From the NCBI GenBank assembly GCA_024398475.1, contig JAKSJB010000002.1, positions 1 through 64,000 on the forward strand: 64,000 nt of DNA, read 5' to 3'. Shown piece after piece: positions 1 through 7,872 of this stretch. A program made the translations under genes and the position numbers. The stretch's first letter is position 1. Every line of letters starts with the position of its first letter. This stretch comes from Bacteroidaceae bacterium. GTDB taxonomy: Bacteria > Bacteroidota > Bacteroidia > Bacteroidales > Bacteroidaceae. A model generated the notes under the pieces. It was not told the DNA's origin, searched no databases, and was given only the letters and a program-made list of their open reading frames with translations.

Positions 1-413
1 AGATAAATCTTCAGCCGTCGCAAGCGAAGATACTCAATCTTCGCCCTACTTAACTCCTGTCTCCTGACTGCTTTTCTACTAAAAGTTGAGTTCAGCGAAA
101 CTTGAAATTATTTTATTTCAGTAGTTTAGTAGTTTTGGAGTTAAAGGGAGTTAAAGGCTTTTGGTTACTTAACTCCTCAACTCCTGACTCCTGTCTACTA
201 TTATTATTTTGGTTTGCCTTGCAAAAATAACAAAAAAAAATCATATAAGCGAATGATTTTGAGGGTTTTGTGCGTATTTTTTCAGGAATCGTCTTAATCC
301 TATCAAGATTGACATCAAAACAAACAAAAATCCGCTGACTTTCAGTATTCATACTGATTGTCAGCGGGTTTTCTTTTCGGGTGATTTTGTCAAAAAGTCA
401 AAAAGTTAAAAAG
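1..413. other. Non-coding gap with short-word repeats
   Basis: No convincing gene is visible. The stretch is made of recurring words such as ACTCCTGACTCCTG, GGAGTTAAAGGGAGTTAA and, near its right end, AAAAGTTAAAAAGTTAA. The GAGTTAAAGGGAGTTAA word returns at about 5658-5674, so it belongs to a dispersed family of degenerate repeats. A strong hairpin at 332-366 is listed separately. A 79-codon minus-strand frame here runs out of that hairpin into the repeats and looks accidental. Confidence 0.6.
332..366 (-). terminator. Hairpin terminator after the fimbrillin-like gene
   Basis: The outer arms CCGCTGAC and GTCAGCGG pair over eight bases. After a 3x3 internal loop the inner arms CAGTA and TACTG pair as well. 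Read on the minus strand, the hairpin is followed by ATTTTTGTTTG, a fair U-run. It lies about 50 bases after the stop codon of the lipoprotein gene, so it most likely ends that transcript. A weaker T-run on the plus side means it may work in both directions. Confidence 0.65.
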
Positions 414-1733
414 TTAATAATAATACAATCGGAGAGAAAATGCAGGATACGAAAAATGACTTTTTATCTCAGTCCATGTTTGTTTACTGCAACCATTGTT
501 AGAAGCACCATCGCCACAATAAAAAGCATCGATTGTAGTTTTACTGCCACATAAAGCATACCAACCACTTTCACCAGTAAATTTGTTTTCGGAGTCAGAA
601 ACAACACCAGCGGCAGGGAAATATACTTTAACCATATCGGTCACATTAACTATATGACCAACATATTTTCCTTTGACAAACCACTTTTCAAAAGGATCAG
701 TATTATAATAAGGATCAAGAATATCATCAAATTCGTCACTAGACATAAGGGCCCATCCAGATTGAGTCTTATATTCTAAGCATTCTTCGCTACTCTTATA
801 GTCTCCATAGCATGCAGCATCTTTATCTTCACTTCCAGCACCATCAGTCATACTTGTTGCGCCTTCGTTCATTGCTGCAATAATGAATGGAATATTTGTA
901 AAACCAAAAATATTAAACTGTGCAAGAATTCCTACTCGGCCATCAATCATACCAACAGATCCAACAGGAGATTCATATGAAATCTCAGGATAACTAAAGT
1001 TGACTTCTTCCTTGAGTGTAAATGATGCCTTGGTAATCTTGCTGCGTTCGATTTTAAGTGAACCGCTTTTCAGTGTCTTCACACAAGTGCGGTATTCTGA
1101 GTCATAGAGTGTGATGACCACATTGGAATAGTTACCTTCAGGAAGTGCGAGGTTGAACACGATTTTGTCATCAAGTTGCGCCCATTCGAGGTCTTCACAA
1201 ACAAGTGTGTAAGGTTTTGCAAGCCCGGAAGCATTGAATGTGAAACCTGCAAGCTTATAAATTTCAGTACCCGGATTTGTAACTGTCAGTTGCAGCAGAC
1301 CTCCTACATTCCTGAAACTGAGAGGAGATATATTGCCGTCAGTAACTGTTGCAGTGGCAGTCATAGGGAAGTTCGAGATAGCACCTTCCTTATATACTTG
1401 CTTTGTAGGCACATTGCCGTCGGTTGTAGCGTAATAAGCAGTGTATGAGCCATCAGCAAGTGCAGTACCAGTGAACTTTGCTAAGGTTTTGCCCTCACCT
1501 TCAGTGAGTGTGAATTCCTTTCCGCCGATTGTGATCTTGTCGCTATCTGACCATACAACATCGTAAGCACCTTCGCCATCGTCTGCAAGTGCTGTACGTG
1601 TACCGGTTTCGGTCATGGCCATGACGGTGGTCTTTCCGTCTTTTACGTTATTGGGTGCTTCGTCTTCGCTTGAACATGCAGTAAAGCCGAATGCTACTGC
1701 GAGTGCTGCTATTGAAAATAATATTTTCTTCAT
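414..1733 (-). CDS. Fimbrillin-like surface lipoprotein
   Basis: This 439-residue protein starts with a lipoprotein signal peptide whose lipobox GFTAC places the acylated cysteine at residue 20, followed by SSEDEA. Residues from about 40 to 250 resemble the beta-rich fimbrillin/FimA-like family of Bacteroidales, including the VVWSDSDKITIGG segment. The C-terminal third (about 260-439) ends in FSLRLYYY and contains GWYALCGS, reminiscent of the paralogous surface modules found behind fimbrillin-like domains; that part of the call is weaker. It probably sits on the outer membrane as a fimbrial or adhesin subunit. A 44-codon peptide gene ends 19 bases before its start and both share one upstream promoter candidate. 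The exact fimbrial subfamily (stalk, tip or anchor) cannot be told. Confidence 0.75.
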   Translation of the reverse strand: MKKILFSIAALAVAFGFTACSSEDEAPNNVKDGKTTVMAMTETGTRTALADDGEGAYDVVWSDSDKITIGGKEFTLTEGEGKTLAKFTGTALADGSYTAYYATTDGNVPTKQVYKEGAISNFPMTATATVTDGNISPLSFRNVGGLLQLTVTNPGTEIYKLAGFTFNASGLAKPYTLVCEDLEWAQLDDKIVFNLALPEGNYSNVVITLYDSEYRTCVKTLKSGSLKIERSKITKASFTLKEEVNFSYPEISYESPVGSVGMIDGRVGILAQFNIFGFTNIPFIIAAMNEGATSMTDGAGSEDKDAACYGDYKSSEECLEYKTQSGWALMSSDEFDDILDPYYNTDPFEKWFVKGKYVGHIVNVTDMVKVYFPAAGVVSDSENKFTGESGWYALCGSKTTIDAFYCGDGASNNGCSKQTWTEIKSHFSYPAFSLRLYYY

Positions 1734-1752
1734 TGTCTGTTTCCTCCCTTGT

Positions 1753-1887
1753 TTATTCCCAGTTGTCTTCGCCGTAATCGTCAGTACTGATTCCTACTTT
1801 CTCTGTGCCTGATGCGCTAATGCTTAACAGACATTCACACTGTGTGCGTACCACCTTGATTGCAGGTGATAAATACTGTTTTTTCAT
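1753..1887 (-). CDS. Short peptide before the fimbrillin-like gene
   Basis: I place the start at the ATG that begins MKKQYLSPAIKVV, giving 44 residues. A longer frame with an upstream ATG would add a Lys-rich leader without homology value. The pattern of a basic Met-Lys-Lys start, a hydrophobic stretch (residues 8-22), a small-residue SISASG segment and an acidic end (DDYGEDNWE) fits a group of short Bacteroidales peptides often seen before fimbrillin-like or exported proteins. I recall that pattern but cannot name a family, and the function is unknown. It lies 19 bases upstream of the lipoprotein gene in the same direction, so the two are probably co-transcribed. It might instead act as a leader peptide. 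Confidence 0.55.
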   Translation of the reverse strand: MKKQYLSPAIKVVRTQCECLLSISASGTEKVGISTDDYGEDNWE

Positions 1888-2295
1888 TTTTGATTTTTTT
1901 TGTTTAGATTTGCAATTAATACTTATTGATCCTTTATTCCGCAATGCTAATGTAATTATTACTTTTTAATACCCTGAGCAATAAAAAGTTGCCCAGGATT
2001 TTGTCGTGTCAGATTTTTCACTTATCTTAGTGCTGCAATTAGAAATCAAGCAAAAAATCTGTATTGACATGGCAAAGGTACAAATAAAATCTGAGAAACT
2101 TACCTTTTGGAGGAATTTTTATGGTCATGGAGCATTTTGACTCCATGCTTTCATCCGTTATCGACTCTACACTGGGTCAGAGATGCGGCTGTATCAAAAA
2201 AGTCAATTTATTAAAAAGTTAATTTGTCAATTTTAATGTAGATTTGGAGTCAACTCAAACGCAAAACTACGGCACTCGTTGACTTGTAGGCTCAA
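1888..2295. other. Non-coding leader and spacer
   Basis: No gene is seen. The part next to the peptide gene is an AT-rich leader of about 185 bases that ends at a -7 box (2073-2080). Beyond it is a small hairpin, CATGGAG at 2126-2132 with CTCCATG at 2141-2147, without a U-run. Further right are copies of the AAAAAGTTAA and GTTGACTTGTAG words that also occur in other gaps of the first 6 kb. Confidence 0.5.
2073..2080 (-). promoter_or_regulatory. Bacteroidales -7 box, peptide/fimbrillin operon
   Basis: On the minus strand this reads TACCTTTG, an exact match to the TAnnTTTG -7 consensus. It lies 186 bases before the peptide gene. No clear TTTG -33 box is found at the normal distance, so the call rests on one element. 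Confidence 0.45.
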
Positions 2296-2337
2296 AAAAA
2301 CGCCACCTAAAGGAATATCCAATGGATGGCGCTTTTT
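2296..2337 (-). terminator. Terminator after clpB
   Basis: CGCCA at 2301-2305 pairs with TGGCG at 2327-2331, extended by five A-T pairs around one bulged base. On the minus strand the stem is followed by seven T residues. It starts directly after the clpB stop codon, so it should end the clpB transcript. Confidence 0.7.
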
Positions 2338-2338
2338 G

Positions 2339-4420
2339 TCAACTCCTGAACGTGCATCCGTTTTCGTTGGCATCGACTTCGATGGGTTTGGTTTTGTCGA
2401 TGGTACCGGCGAGGATGAGGCGTGAGAGTTCGTTGAGGAGGTGTTGCTGGATGGCTCGCTTTACCGGTCGTGCTCCGTAGGTTGGGTCGTAGCCCATGCG
2501 TGTGATGAAGGCTATGGCGGCGTCGGTGAAACTGATGGTTATTCCGTTTTCGCCGAGCATGTCTGCTACGGACTTTACCTGTAGTTCCACGATGCGGCGT
2601 ATTTCGCTTTCTGCGAGTGGCTGGAAGGTGATGATTTCGTCGATGCGGTTGAGGAACTCAGGGCGCATCACCTGACGGAGTTGCTCGGAGGTGAGGTTGC
2701 TGGTCATGATGACGATGGTGTTCTTGAAGTTCACGGTGCGTCCCTTGTTGTCGGTGAGCCGTCCGTCGTCGAGTACCTGCAGGAGTGTGTTGAACACGTC
2801 GGGGTGTGCTTTCTCTATCTCGTCGAAGAGTACCACGCTATAAGGCTTGCGGCGCACGGCTTCGGTAAGTTGTCCTCCTTCTTCGTATCCGATGTATCCG
2901 GGAGGTGCTCCGATGAGTCGGCTCACGCTGTACTTTTCCTGGTATTCGCTCATGTCGATTCGGGTCATCAGTCCTTCGTCGTTGAAGAGATAGTCGGCGA
3001 GTGCCTTTGCGAGTTCGGTCTTACCGACTCCGGTGGGTCCCATGAAGATGAAGGATCCGATTGGGCGGCGGGGGTCCTGCAGTCCAGCCCGGCTGCGGCG
3101 CACGGCATTGCTTACGGCGGCGATGGCTTCGTCCTGTCCGATGACGCGGCGGTGGAGTTCTTCCTCGAGGTGGAGGAGTTTGTCCTTCTCGCTCTGCTGC
3201 ATCTTGCTTACGGGGATGTGTGTCCAACGGCTTACTACGTCGGCTATGTCGTCGGCTGTTATCTCTTCGCGTATCATGCGGTCTTCTCCGCTGCCGAAGC
3301 GTGCTTCCTCGCGCTTCACGTCTTCCTCGATGGTCTTTATCCTGCCGTAGCGGATTTCGGCTACTCTGCCGTAGTTGCCTTCCCGTTCTGCCTTGTCGGC
3401 TTCGAAACGTAGTTGCTCTATCTGGGCGCGTGCCGACTGTATGCGGTCGGCTATCTGCTTTTCCTGCTGCCACTTTTCGTGGAGCCTGTCGTACTCGCAC
3501 TTGAGGGTGTCGATGATTTCGCCCAATTGTGCTGTCTTTTCCTTATCGCCTTCACGCTTGATAGCTGCCCTCTCGATTTCGAGTTGCTTGAGCCGGCGGC
3601 TGAGTTCGTCGATTTCCTCGGGTACTGAGTCGCGTTCCATTCGCAGACGGGCTGCTGCTTCGTCCATGAGGTCGATTGCCTTGTCGGGCAGGAATCGGTC
3701 GGTGATGTATCGGTTGCTCAGTTCTACGGCTGCTATGATGGCGTCGTCCATGATGCGTACCTTGTGGTGGGTTTCGTAGCGTTCCTTGAGTCCGCGCAGG
3801 ATGCTGATGCTGCTGAGGACGTCGGATTCATCGACCATGACGGTCTGGAACCGGCGTTCGAGTGCCTTGTCCTTCTCGAAGTACTTCTGGTATTCATCTA
3901 GTGTGGTGGCTCCTATGCTGCGCAGTTCGCCCCGTGCCAATGCTGGCTTGAGTATGTTTGCGGCATCCATGGCTCCTGATGTCTGTCCGGCTCCGACGAG
4001 GGTGTGGATTTCGTCGATGAAGAGGATTATCTCGCCGTTGCTTTCGGTGACGGCGTTGATGACTTTCTTCAGGCGTTCCTCGAATTCGCCCTGGTACTTG
4101 GCTCCGGCTATGAGGGCTCCCATGTCGAGCGAGTAGAGTTGCTTCTGACGGAGGTTTTCGGGTACGTCGCCCCGCAGGATTCGATGGGCAAGTCCTTCCA
4201 CTATGGCGGTCTTTCCGGTTCCGGGTTCTCCTATGAGTATTGGGTTGTTCTTTGTGCGGCGCGACAGTATCTGCAGCACTCGGCGTATTTCGTCGTCGCG
4301 CCCGATTACGGGATCGAGTTTTCCCTGGCGTGCGAGTTCCACAAGGTTCACGGCGTACATCTTCAGGGCTTCCATATTTTGGTTTTCGCCCGAATTCTGT
4401 GTTGGATTGTAAGTATTCAT
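2339..4420 (-). CDS. clpB: ClpB-type disaggregase lacking the N-domain
   Basis: ClpB is an ATP-driven hexamer that threads aggregated protein through its pore, working with DnaK, DnaJ and GrpE. This copy has 693 residues, against about 860 for the full-length form. The first nucleotide-binding domain begins near residue 20, with Walker A GEPGTGKT at 64-71 and Walker B at 131-137. The coiled-coil M-domain spans about 262-375. The second domain has GPTGVGKT at 461-468, pore loop GYIGYEE at 508-514, Walker B at 529-534 and RPEFLNR at 586-592. The roughly 150-residue N-terminal substrate-binding domain is absent. The DNA upstream is non-coding repeat, so this is not a missed start. The segment between MTSN and RPEFLNR is also about 15-20 residues shorter than usual. 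The M-domain makes ClpB far more likely than ClpC or ClpA. Confidence 0.88.
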   Translation of the reverse strand: MNTYNPTQNSGENQNMEALKMYAVNLVELARQGKLDPVIGRDDEIRRVLQILSRRTKNNPILIGEPGTGKTAIVEGLAHRILRGDVPENLRQKQLYSLDMGALIAGAKYQGEFEERLKKVINAVTESNGEIILFIDEIHTLVGAGQTSGAMDAANILKPALARGELRSIGATTLDEYQKYFEKDKALERRFQTVMVDESDVLSSISILRGLKERYETHHKVRIMDDAIIAAVELSNRYITDRFLPDKAIDLMDEAAARLRMERDSVPEEIDELSRRLKQLEIERAAIKREGDKEKTAQLGEIIDTLKCEYDRLHEKWQQEKQIADRIQSARAQIEQLRFEADKAEREGNYGRVAEIRYGRIKTIEEDVKREEARFGSGEDRMIREEITADDIADVVSRWTHIPVSKMQQSEKDKLLHLEEELHRRVIGQDEAIAAVSNAVRRSRAGLQDPRRPIGSFIFMGPTGVGKTELAKALADYLFNDEGLMTRIDMSEYQEKYSVSRLIGAPPGYIGYEEGGQLTEAVRRKPYSVVLFDEIEKAHPDVFNTLLQVLDDGRLTDNKGRTVNFKNTIVIMTSNLTSEQLRQVMRPEFLNRIDEIITFQPLAESEIRRIVELQVKSVADMLGENGITISFTDAAIAFITRMGYDPTYGARPVKRAIQQHLLNELSRLILAGTIDKTKPIEVDANENGCTFRS

Positions 4421-4702
4421 ATTCTTAGTTTTTTGGAATTAACGATGATTCGAGATGTCGAGGATTCGAAGTATCGAAGATTCGAGTAGTCGACATTGCG
4501 TCCCTTTCCAAAAAATGTTCCTTGGTGTCTATCACGACAAATGAACATACAAAAAAGCCAAAATGTCATAGAAACAGTTGATTTTCATGACGTTCTGGCA
4601 GAAGAGCAGAAAAAACATTGGCTTTTTTGGAGTCAACGAGTCAACGATTTATCGATAATTCGATTTTTCGATATTTCGATGATTCGAATTCTCCTGCTCG
4701 CT
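4421..4702. repeat. Degenerate TTCGA-word and AGTCAACG repeats
   Basis: The gap between clpB and the SGNH gene holds no gene. At about 4446-4496 and 4650-4690 the sequence is built from variants of ATTCGA/ATCGA (for example GATTCGAAGTATCGAAGATT). These are partly self-complementary and could fold into cruciforms. Two head-to-tail AGTCAACG words at about 4632-4647 are the reverse complement of the unit used in the tandem array that follows. Confidence 0.6.
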
Positions 4703-4814
4703 TGTTGACTCGTAGACTTGTTGACTCGTTGACTTGTTGACTCGTTGACTTGTTGACTCGTAGACTCGTTGACTTGTTGACTCGTTGACTTGTTGACTCG
4801 TTGACTTGTAGATT
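4703..4814. repeat. Tandem array of an 8-base unit, 14 copies
   Basis: Fourteen uninterrupted 8-base units follow the pattern YGTTGACT, mostly alternating TGTTGACT and CGTTGACT. A few units read CGTAGACT and the last is the diverged TGTAGATT. The unit is not a multiple of three and no gene crosses it, so this is an intergenic minisatellite. Inverted copies lie 55-70 bases upstream. The array ends 28 bases beyond the 3' end of the SGNH hydrolase gene. Copy number could vary between strains by slippage. Confidence 0.85.
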
Positions 4815-4842
4815 CAGGAAGGTTAATGGCCTTCCTGCGAAT

Positions 4843-5616
4843 CTATCGCCTGACTTTCATGTCGCCGGGTGAGTGGTTCATGCGTTTCTTCCGGTCGTAT
4901 TGGCTTTTGCTGGTTTGCTTTTTATTGCGTTGTACTTTATTGTTCGTGCGTGCGTTATGGCGTGCGCGGGCATCGCGTATGATGCGCTGTGATATCCATT
5001 GGGCTATGAGTGTGGCTCCGTCTTCGTTGGGGTGTACTCCGTCCTGAAGGAGATGGACATAGGGTGCGAATTCGGTGTTAAGGTCTATCACGGACAGGTG
5101 CATTTCGCGTGCTACTTCACGGATGTAGGGTATGACTCCGTGGGTTATCACGCTGTCGTTGATTGCCCAGTTGGGGATGGTGCTTGGTATGGGCAGACAG
5201 AGATAGATTCTTGGATGGGTGGGCAGTTCCTGAAAACTGCGGACGAGTGTCCTGAGGTCGTCCTTGAAGGTGTCCTGATATTTCCAGTTCTGGGGCTTGG
5301 AGTCGTTGGTTCCCAACTTGATTGTCACGATGTTGGGTTGGAAAGCGAGTGCGTCCTTGTAGATCTGTTCTTTCATGTAGGGTACATCGCCCTTGTTCAT
5401 GAGGGTGCGTCCGCTGATGCCGAAATTTTCTACCTTATACCTGTCGCCGAGGAGGCGTCCGAGTACGGCGGGATAGGTGTCGTGGCTGCGGTCTGCGATT
5501 CCGTGTCCGTAGGTGATGCTGTTGCCGACACATGCTACGCGGATGGTGTCGGTCTGTGCTGATGCTGATACTGTGAGGATGGTCAGCAGGGCAATAATTG
5601 TAAAGATTCGAGTCAT
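4843..5616 (-). CDS. Secreted SGNH/GDSL-family hydrolase
   Basis: The 257-residue protein has a signal peptide ending near residue 20 (SASA before QTDT), so it acts in the periplasm or outside the cell. The SGNH blocks are clear: GNSIT at 31-35 with the nucleophile Ser33, glycine in NFGISGR at 65-71, GTND at 102-105, and DGVHPN at 192-197 supplying Asp192 and His195. The family contains esterases and lipases, including carbohydrate acetyl-esterases acting on plant polysaccharides. The substrate here cannot be read from sequence. The last 45 residues are very basic and low in complexity (RDARARHNARTNNK and similar), outside the catalytic fold. Both flanks carry the same short-word repeats, and no carbohydrate-use genes adjoin it. 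Confidence 0.82.
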   Translation of the reverse strand: MTRIFTIIALLTILTVSASAQTDTIRVACVGNSITYGHGIADRSHDTYPAVLGRLLGDRYKVENFGISGRTLMNKGDVPYMKEQIYKDALAFQPNIVTIKLGTNDSKPQNWKYQDTFKDDLRTLVRSFQELPTHPRIYLCLPIPSTIPNWAINDSVITHGVIPYIREVAREMHLSVIDLNTEFAPYVHLLQDGVHPNEDGATLIAQWISQRIIRDARARHNARTNNKVQRNKKQTSKSQYDRKKRMNHSPGDMKVRR

Positions 5617-5640
5617 AATAACTATATTTAACTATTTTCG

Positions 5641-5780
5641 GGAGTTTAGGAGTTGGGGAGTTAAAGGGAGTTAAGCATTTTAATGCTGTTGGCCATTGGG
5701 AGTCTTCGATGATTCGATTTATCGATTCTTCGAATTCGCTTGCTTGCTCGTCGACTTGTTGACTCGTCGACTTGTTGACT
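5641..5780. repeat. Second copy of the short-word repeats
   Basis: In order, this stretch holds GAGTTAAAGGGAGTTAAG-type words (about 5641-5676), a TTCGAT-word block (about 5703-5741), and four 8-base units CGTCGACT/TGTTGACT (5749-5780). The TTCGA-then-GTTGACT order and orientation match the repeat region on the other side of the SGNH gene. The rest of the gap, out to the aspS start, contains only promoter candidates. Confidence 0.7.
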
Positions 5781-5812
5781 TACAAAAGCCATTGTCTCCA
5801 TGATATCTGTTG

Positions 5813-5820
5813 CAAAAGTA
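5813..5820 (-). promoter_or_regulatory. -7 box candidate for the SGNH gene
   Basis: On the minus strand this reads TACTTTTG, matching TAnnTTTG. It lies about 200 bases before the hydrolase gene, so the leader RNA would include the repeat block. No good -33 element stands at the usual distance. Confidence 0.4.
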
Positions 5821-5979
5821 CGGATTTAATCTGACAATGCATTATTTTATTGCGGTTTTATTGTCGCGGCGGTTGTTTTTGGTATGCTTACGAATGCAAT
5901 TGGTGGATTAGCACGGGGGAAATGGGCTGAGATATTCAATTAATTGTGTTTTTCAGCCGATGTATTGTGAATTATTTAT

Positions 5980-5987
5980 TATCTTTG
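5980..5987 (+). promoter_or_regulatory. -7 box for aspS
   Basis: TATCTTTG matches the TAnnTTTG consensus 52 bases before the aspS start. The -33 element is poor. Confidence 0.5.
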
Positions 5988-6038
5988 CAAATTGAAGTAT
6001 TATGCAAGAAGCAGAACAATAACAAAAATATAAGGAAA

Positions 6039-7817
6039 ATGTACAGAACTCACACGTGCGGACAACTCCGCATTTCAGATGCCGGCTCTACAGTCACTTT
6101 GGCTGGATGGGTGCAGCGCACACGCAAGATGGGAGGTATGACTTTCGTTGACCTCCGCGACCGTTACGGTATTACTCAGTTAGTGTTCAACGAGGAACAG
6201 AATGCTGCTCTTTGTGCAGAGGCCAACAAACTCGGAAGGGAATATGTGATTCAGGTGACCGGTGTGGTGAACGAACGTTACAGCAAGAACGCCAACATGC
6301 CTACGGGTGACATAGAAATCATCGTAAGCGAACTGAACGTGCTCAACATGAGCGATACTCCTCCTTTCACTATTGAGGATAACTCGGACGGTGGTGATGA
6401 CCTTCGCATGAAGTACCGCTATCTGGATATACGCCGCAACCCGGTGCGCGAAAACCTTGAACTGCGCCACCGTATGTGTATTGAGGTGAGAAACTATCTC
6501 AGCAACCTCGGTTTTCTTGAGATTGAAACTCCGGTGCTCATCGGTTCTACTCCTGAGGGTGCACGCGACTTTGTGGTGCCTTCACGCATGAACCCCGGTC
6601 AGTTCTATGCTCTGCCTCAGTCGCCTCAGACGCTGAAGCAGTTGCTCATGGTGGCTGGTATTGACCGCTACTTCCAGATTGCTAAGTGTTTCCGCGACGA
6701 GGACCTGCGTGCTGACCGTCAGCCTGAATTTACTCAGATTGACTGCGAGATGTCGTTCGTGACTCAGGAGGACATCATTCAGACTTTCGAGGGTATGGCA
6801 AAGCACCTGTTCAAGGCTCTGCGCGGCGTGGATCTTACGGGTCCGTTCCTCCGTCTGCCTTGGCGCGAGGCTATGCGCCGGTTCGGAAGCGACAAGCCTG
6901 ACATGCGTTTCGGTATGGAATTCGTGGAACTGAAGAACGAGGACGGCAGCGAGAACTTCTTTGCCGACAAGGCTGGGTTTGCCGTATTCGACGAGGCTCA
7001 GTATGTGGGCGGTATCGTGGCTCCGGACTGTGCTGTCTATACCCGCAAGCAGATTGACCAACTCACAGAGTTCGTGAAGCGTCCTCAGGTGGGTGCAAAG
7101 GGTCTGGTTTATGCACGTGTTCAGGAGGACGGCAGCGTGAAGTCGAGCGTGGACAAGTTCTATACTCCAGAACAACTCGTGGAGATGAAGGAGAAGATGG
7201 GTGCCAAACCTGGTGACCTCATTCTCATCATTTCGGGTCCTGACGCCATGAAGGCACGCAAGCAACTCTGCGAACTACGTCTGGAAATGGCTGAACGACT
7301 GGGATTGCGCGACAAGAACAAGTTTGCGTTGCTCTGGGTTACTGAATTTCCTATGTTTGAATGGAGTGACGAGGAAAACCGACTGATGGCTATGCACCAT
7401 CCGTTCACTCATCCTATGGACGAGGATATCCCTATGCTCGATACTAATCCTGAGGCTGTACGTGCCGATGCCTACGACATGGTGTGCAACGGTATTGAAG
7501 TGGGCGGAGGTTCAATCCGTATCCACGACCCTAAACTGCAGGCCAAGATGTTTGAAATCCTTGGTTTTACTCCGGAAAAGGCTCAGGAGCAGTTTGGCTT
7601 CCTGATGAATGCTTTCAAGTTCGGTGCGCCTCCTCACGGCGGTCTTGCCTACGGTCTTGACAGATGGGTTAGTATCTTTGCAGGTCTTGACTCTATTCGC
7701 GACTGCATTGCTTTCCCTAAGAACAACTCGGGACGTGACGTGATGCTCGATGCTCCTTCATGTATCGACCAGAAGCAACTTGACGAACTTGAACTGGTGG
7801 TGAAGGTGAAGAACTGA
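6039..7817 (+). CDS. aspS: Aspartyl-tRNA synthetase
   Basis: This class II synthetase charges tRNA-Asp with aspartate in the cytoplasm. The 592-residue length is normal for the bacterial form with its inserted GAD domain. The N-terminal anticodon-binding OB-fold is visible ([20 protein letters not shown]). The catalytic core follows with [14 protein letters not shown], the motif 2 region [19 protein letters not shown], and the motif 3 region [10 protein letters not shown] near the end. I chose the ATG that starts MYRTHTCG because it matches the family N-terminus; 31 in-frame codons upstream lack homology and overlap the promoter. yidC follows 55 bases later. Confidence 0.97.
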   Translation: MYRTHTCGQLRISDAGSTVTLAGWVQRTRKMGGMTFVDLRDRYGITQLVFNEEQNAALCAEANKLGREYVIQVTGVVNERYSKNANMPTGDIEIIVSELNVLNMSDTPPFTIEDNSDGGDDLRMKYRYLDIRRNPVRENLELRHRMCIEVRNYLSNLGFLEIETPVLIGSTPEGARDFVVPSRMNPGQFYALPQSPQTLKQLLMVAGIDRYFQIAKCFRDEDLRADRQPEFTQIDCEMSFVTQEDIIQTFEGMAKHLFKALRGVDLTGPFLRLPWREAMRRFGSDKPDMRFGMEFVELKNEDGSENFFADKAGFAVFDEAQYVGGIVAPDCAVYTRKQIDQLTEFVKRPQVGAKGLVYARVQEDGSVKSSVDKFYTPEQLVEMKEKMGAKPGDLILIISGPDAMKARKQLCELRLEMAERLGLRDKNKFALLWVTEFPMFEWSDEENRLMAMHHPFTHPMDEDIPMLDTNPEAVRADAYDMVCNGIEVGGGSIRIHDPKLQAKMFEILGFTPEKAQEQFGFLMNAFKFGAPPHGGLAYGLDRWVSIFAGLDSIRDCIAFPKNNSGRDVMLDAPSCIDQKQLDELELVVKVKN

Positions 7818-7872
7818 GGGGTGAAGAGGACGCATTATTTATTAACTGACAAAAAAACAAAGGATAGGATAA

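Noticed and set aside
113-352. 79-codon minus-strand open frame
   Set aside because: It begins in a terminator hairpin, runs through short-word repeats, and has no start signal or family-like pattern.
2681-3500. Long open frames on either strand overlapping clpB
   Set aside because: They lie fully within clpB, show skewed composition without motifs, and the clpB frame carries all ATPase signatures.
4496-4708. 70-codon plus-strand frame in the repeat region
   Set aside because: It is made of the TTCGA and AGTCAACG words and shows no protein-like pattern.
4703-4814. Possible CRISPR array
   Set aside because: The unit is 8 bases with no spacers, and no cas genes are in the window.
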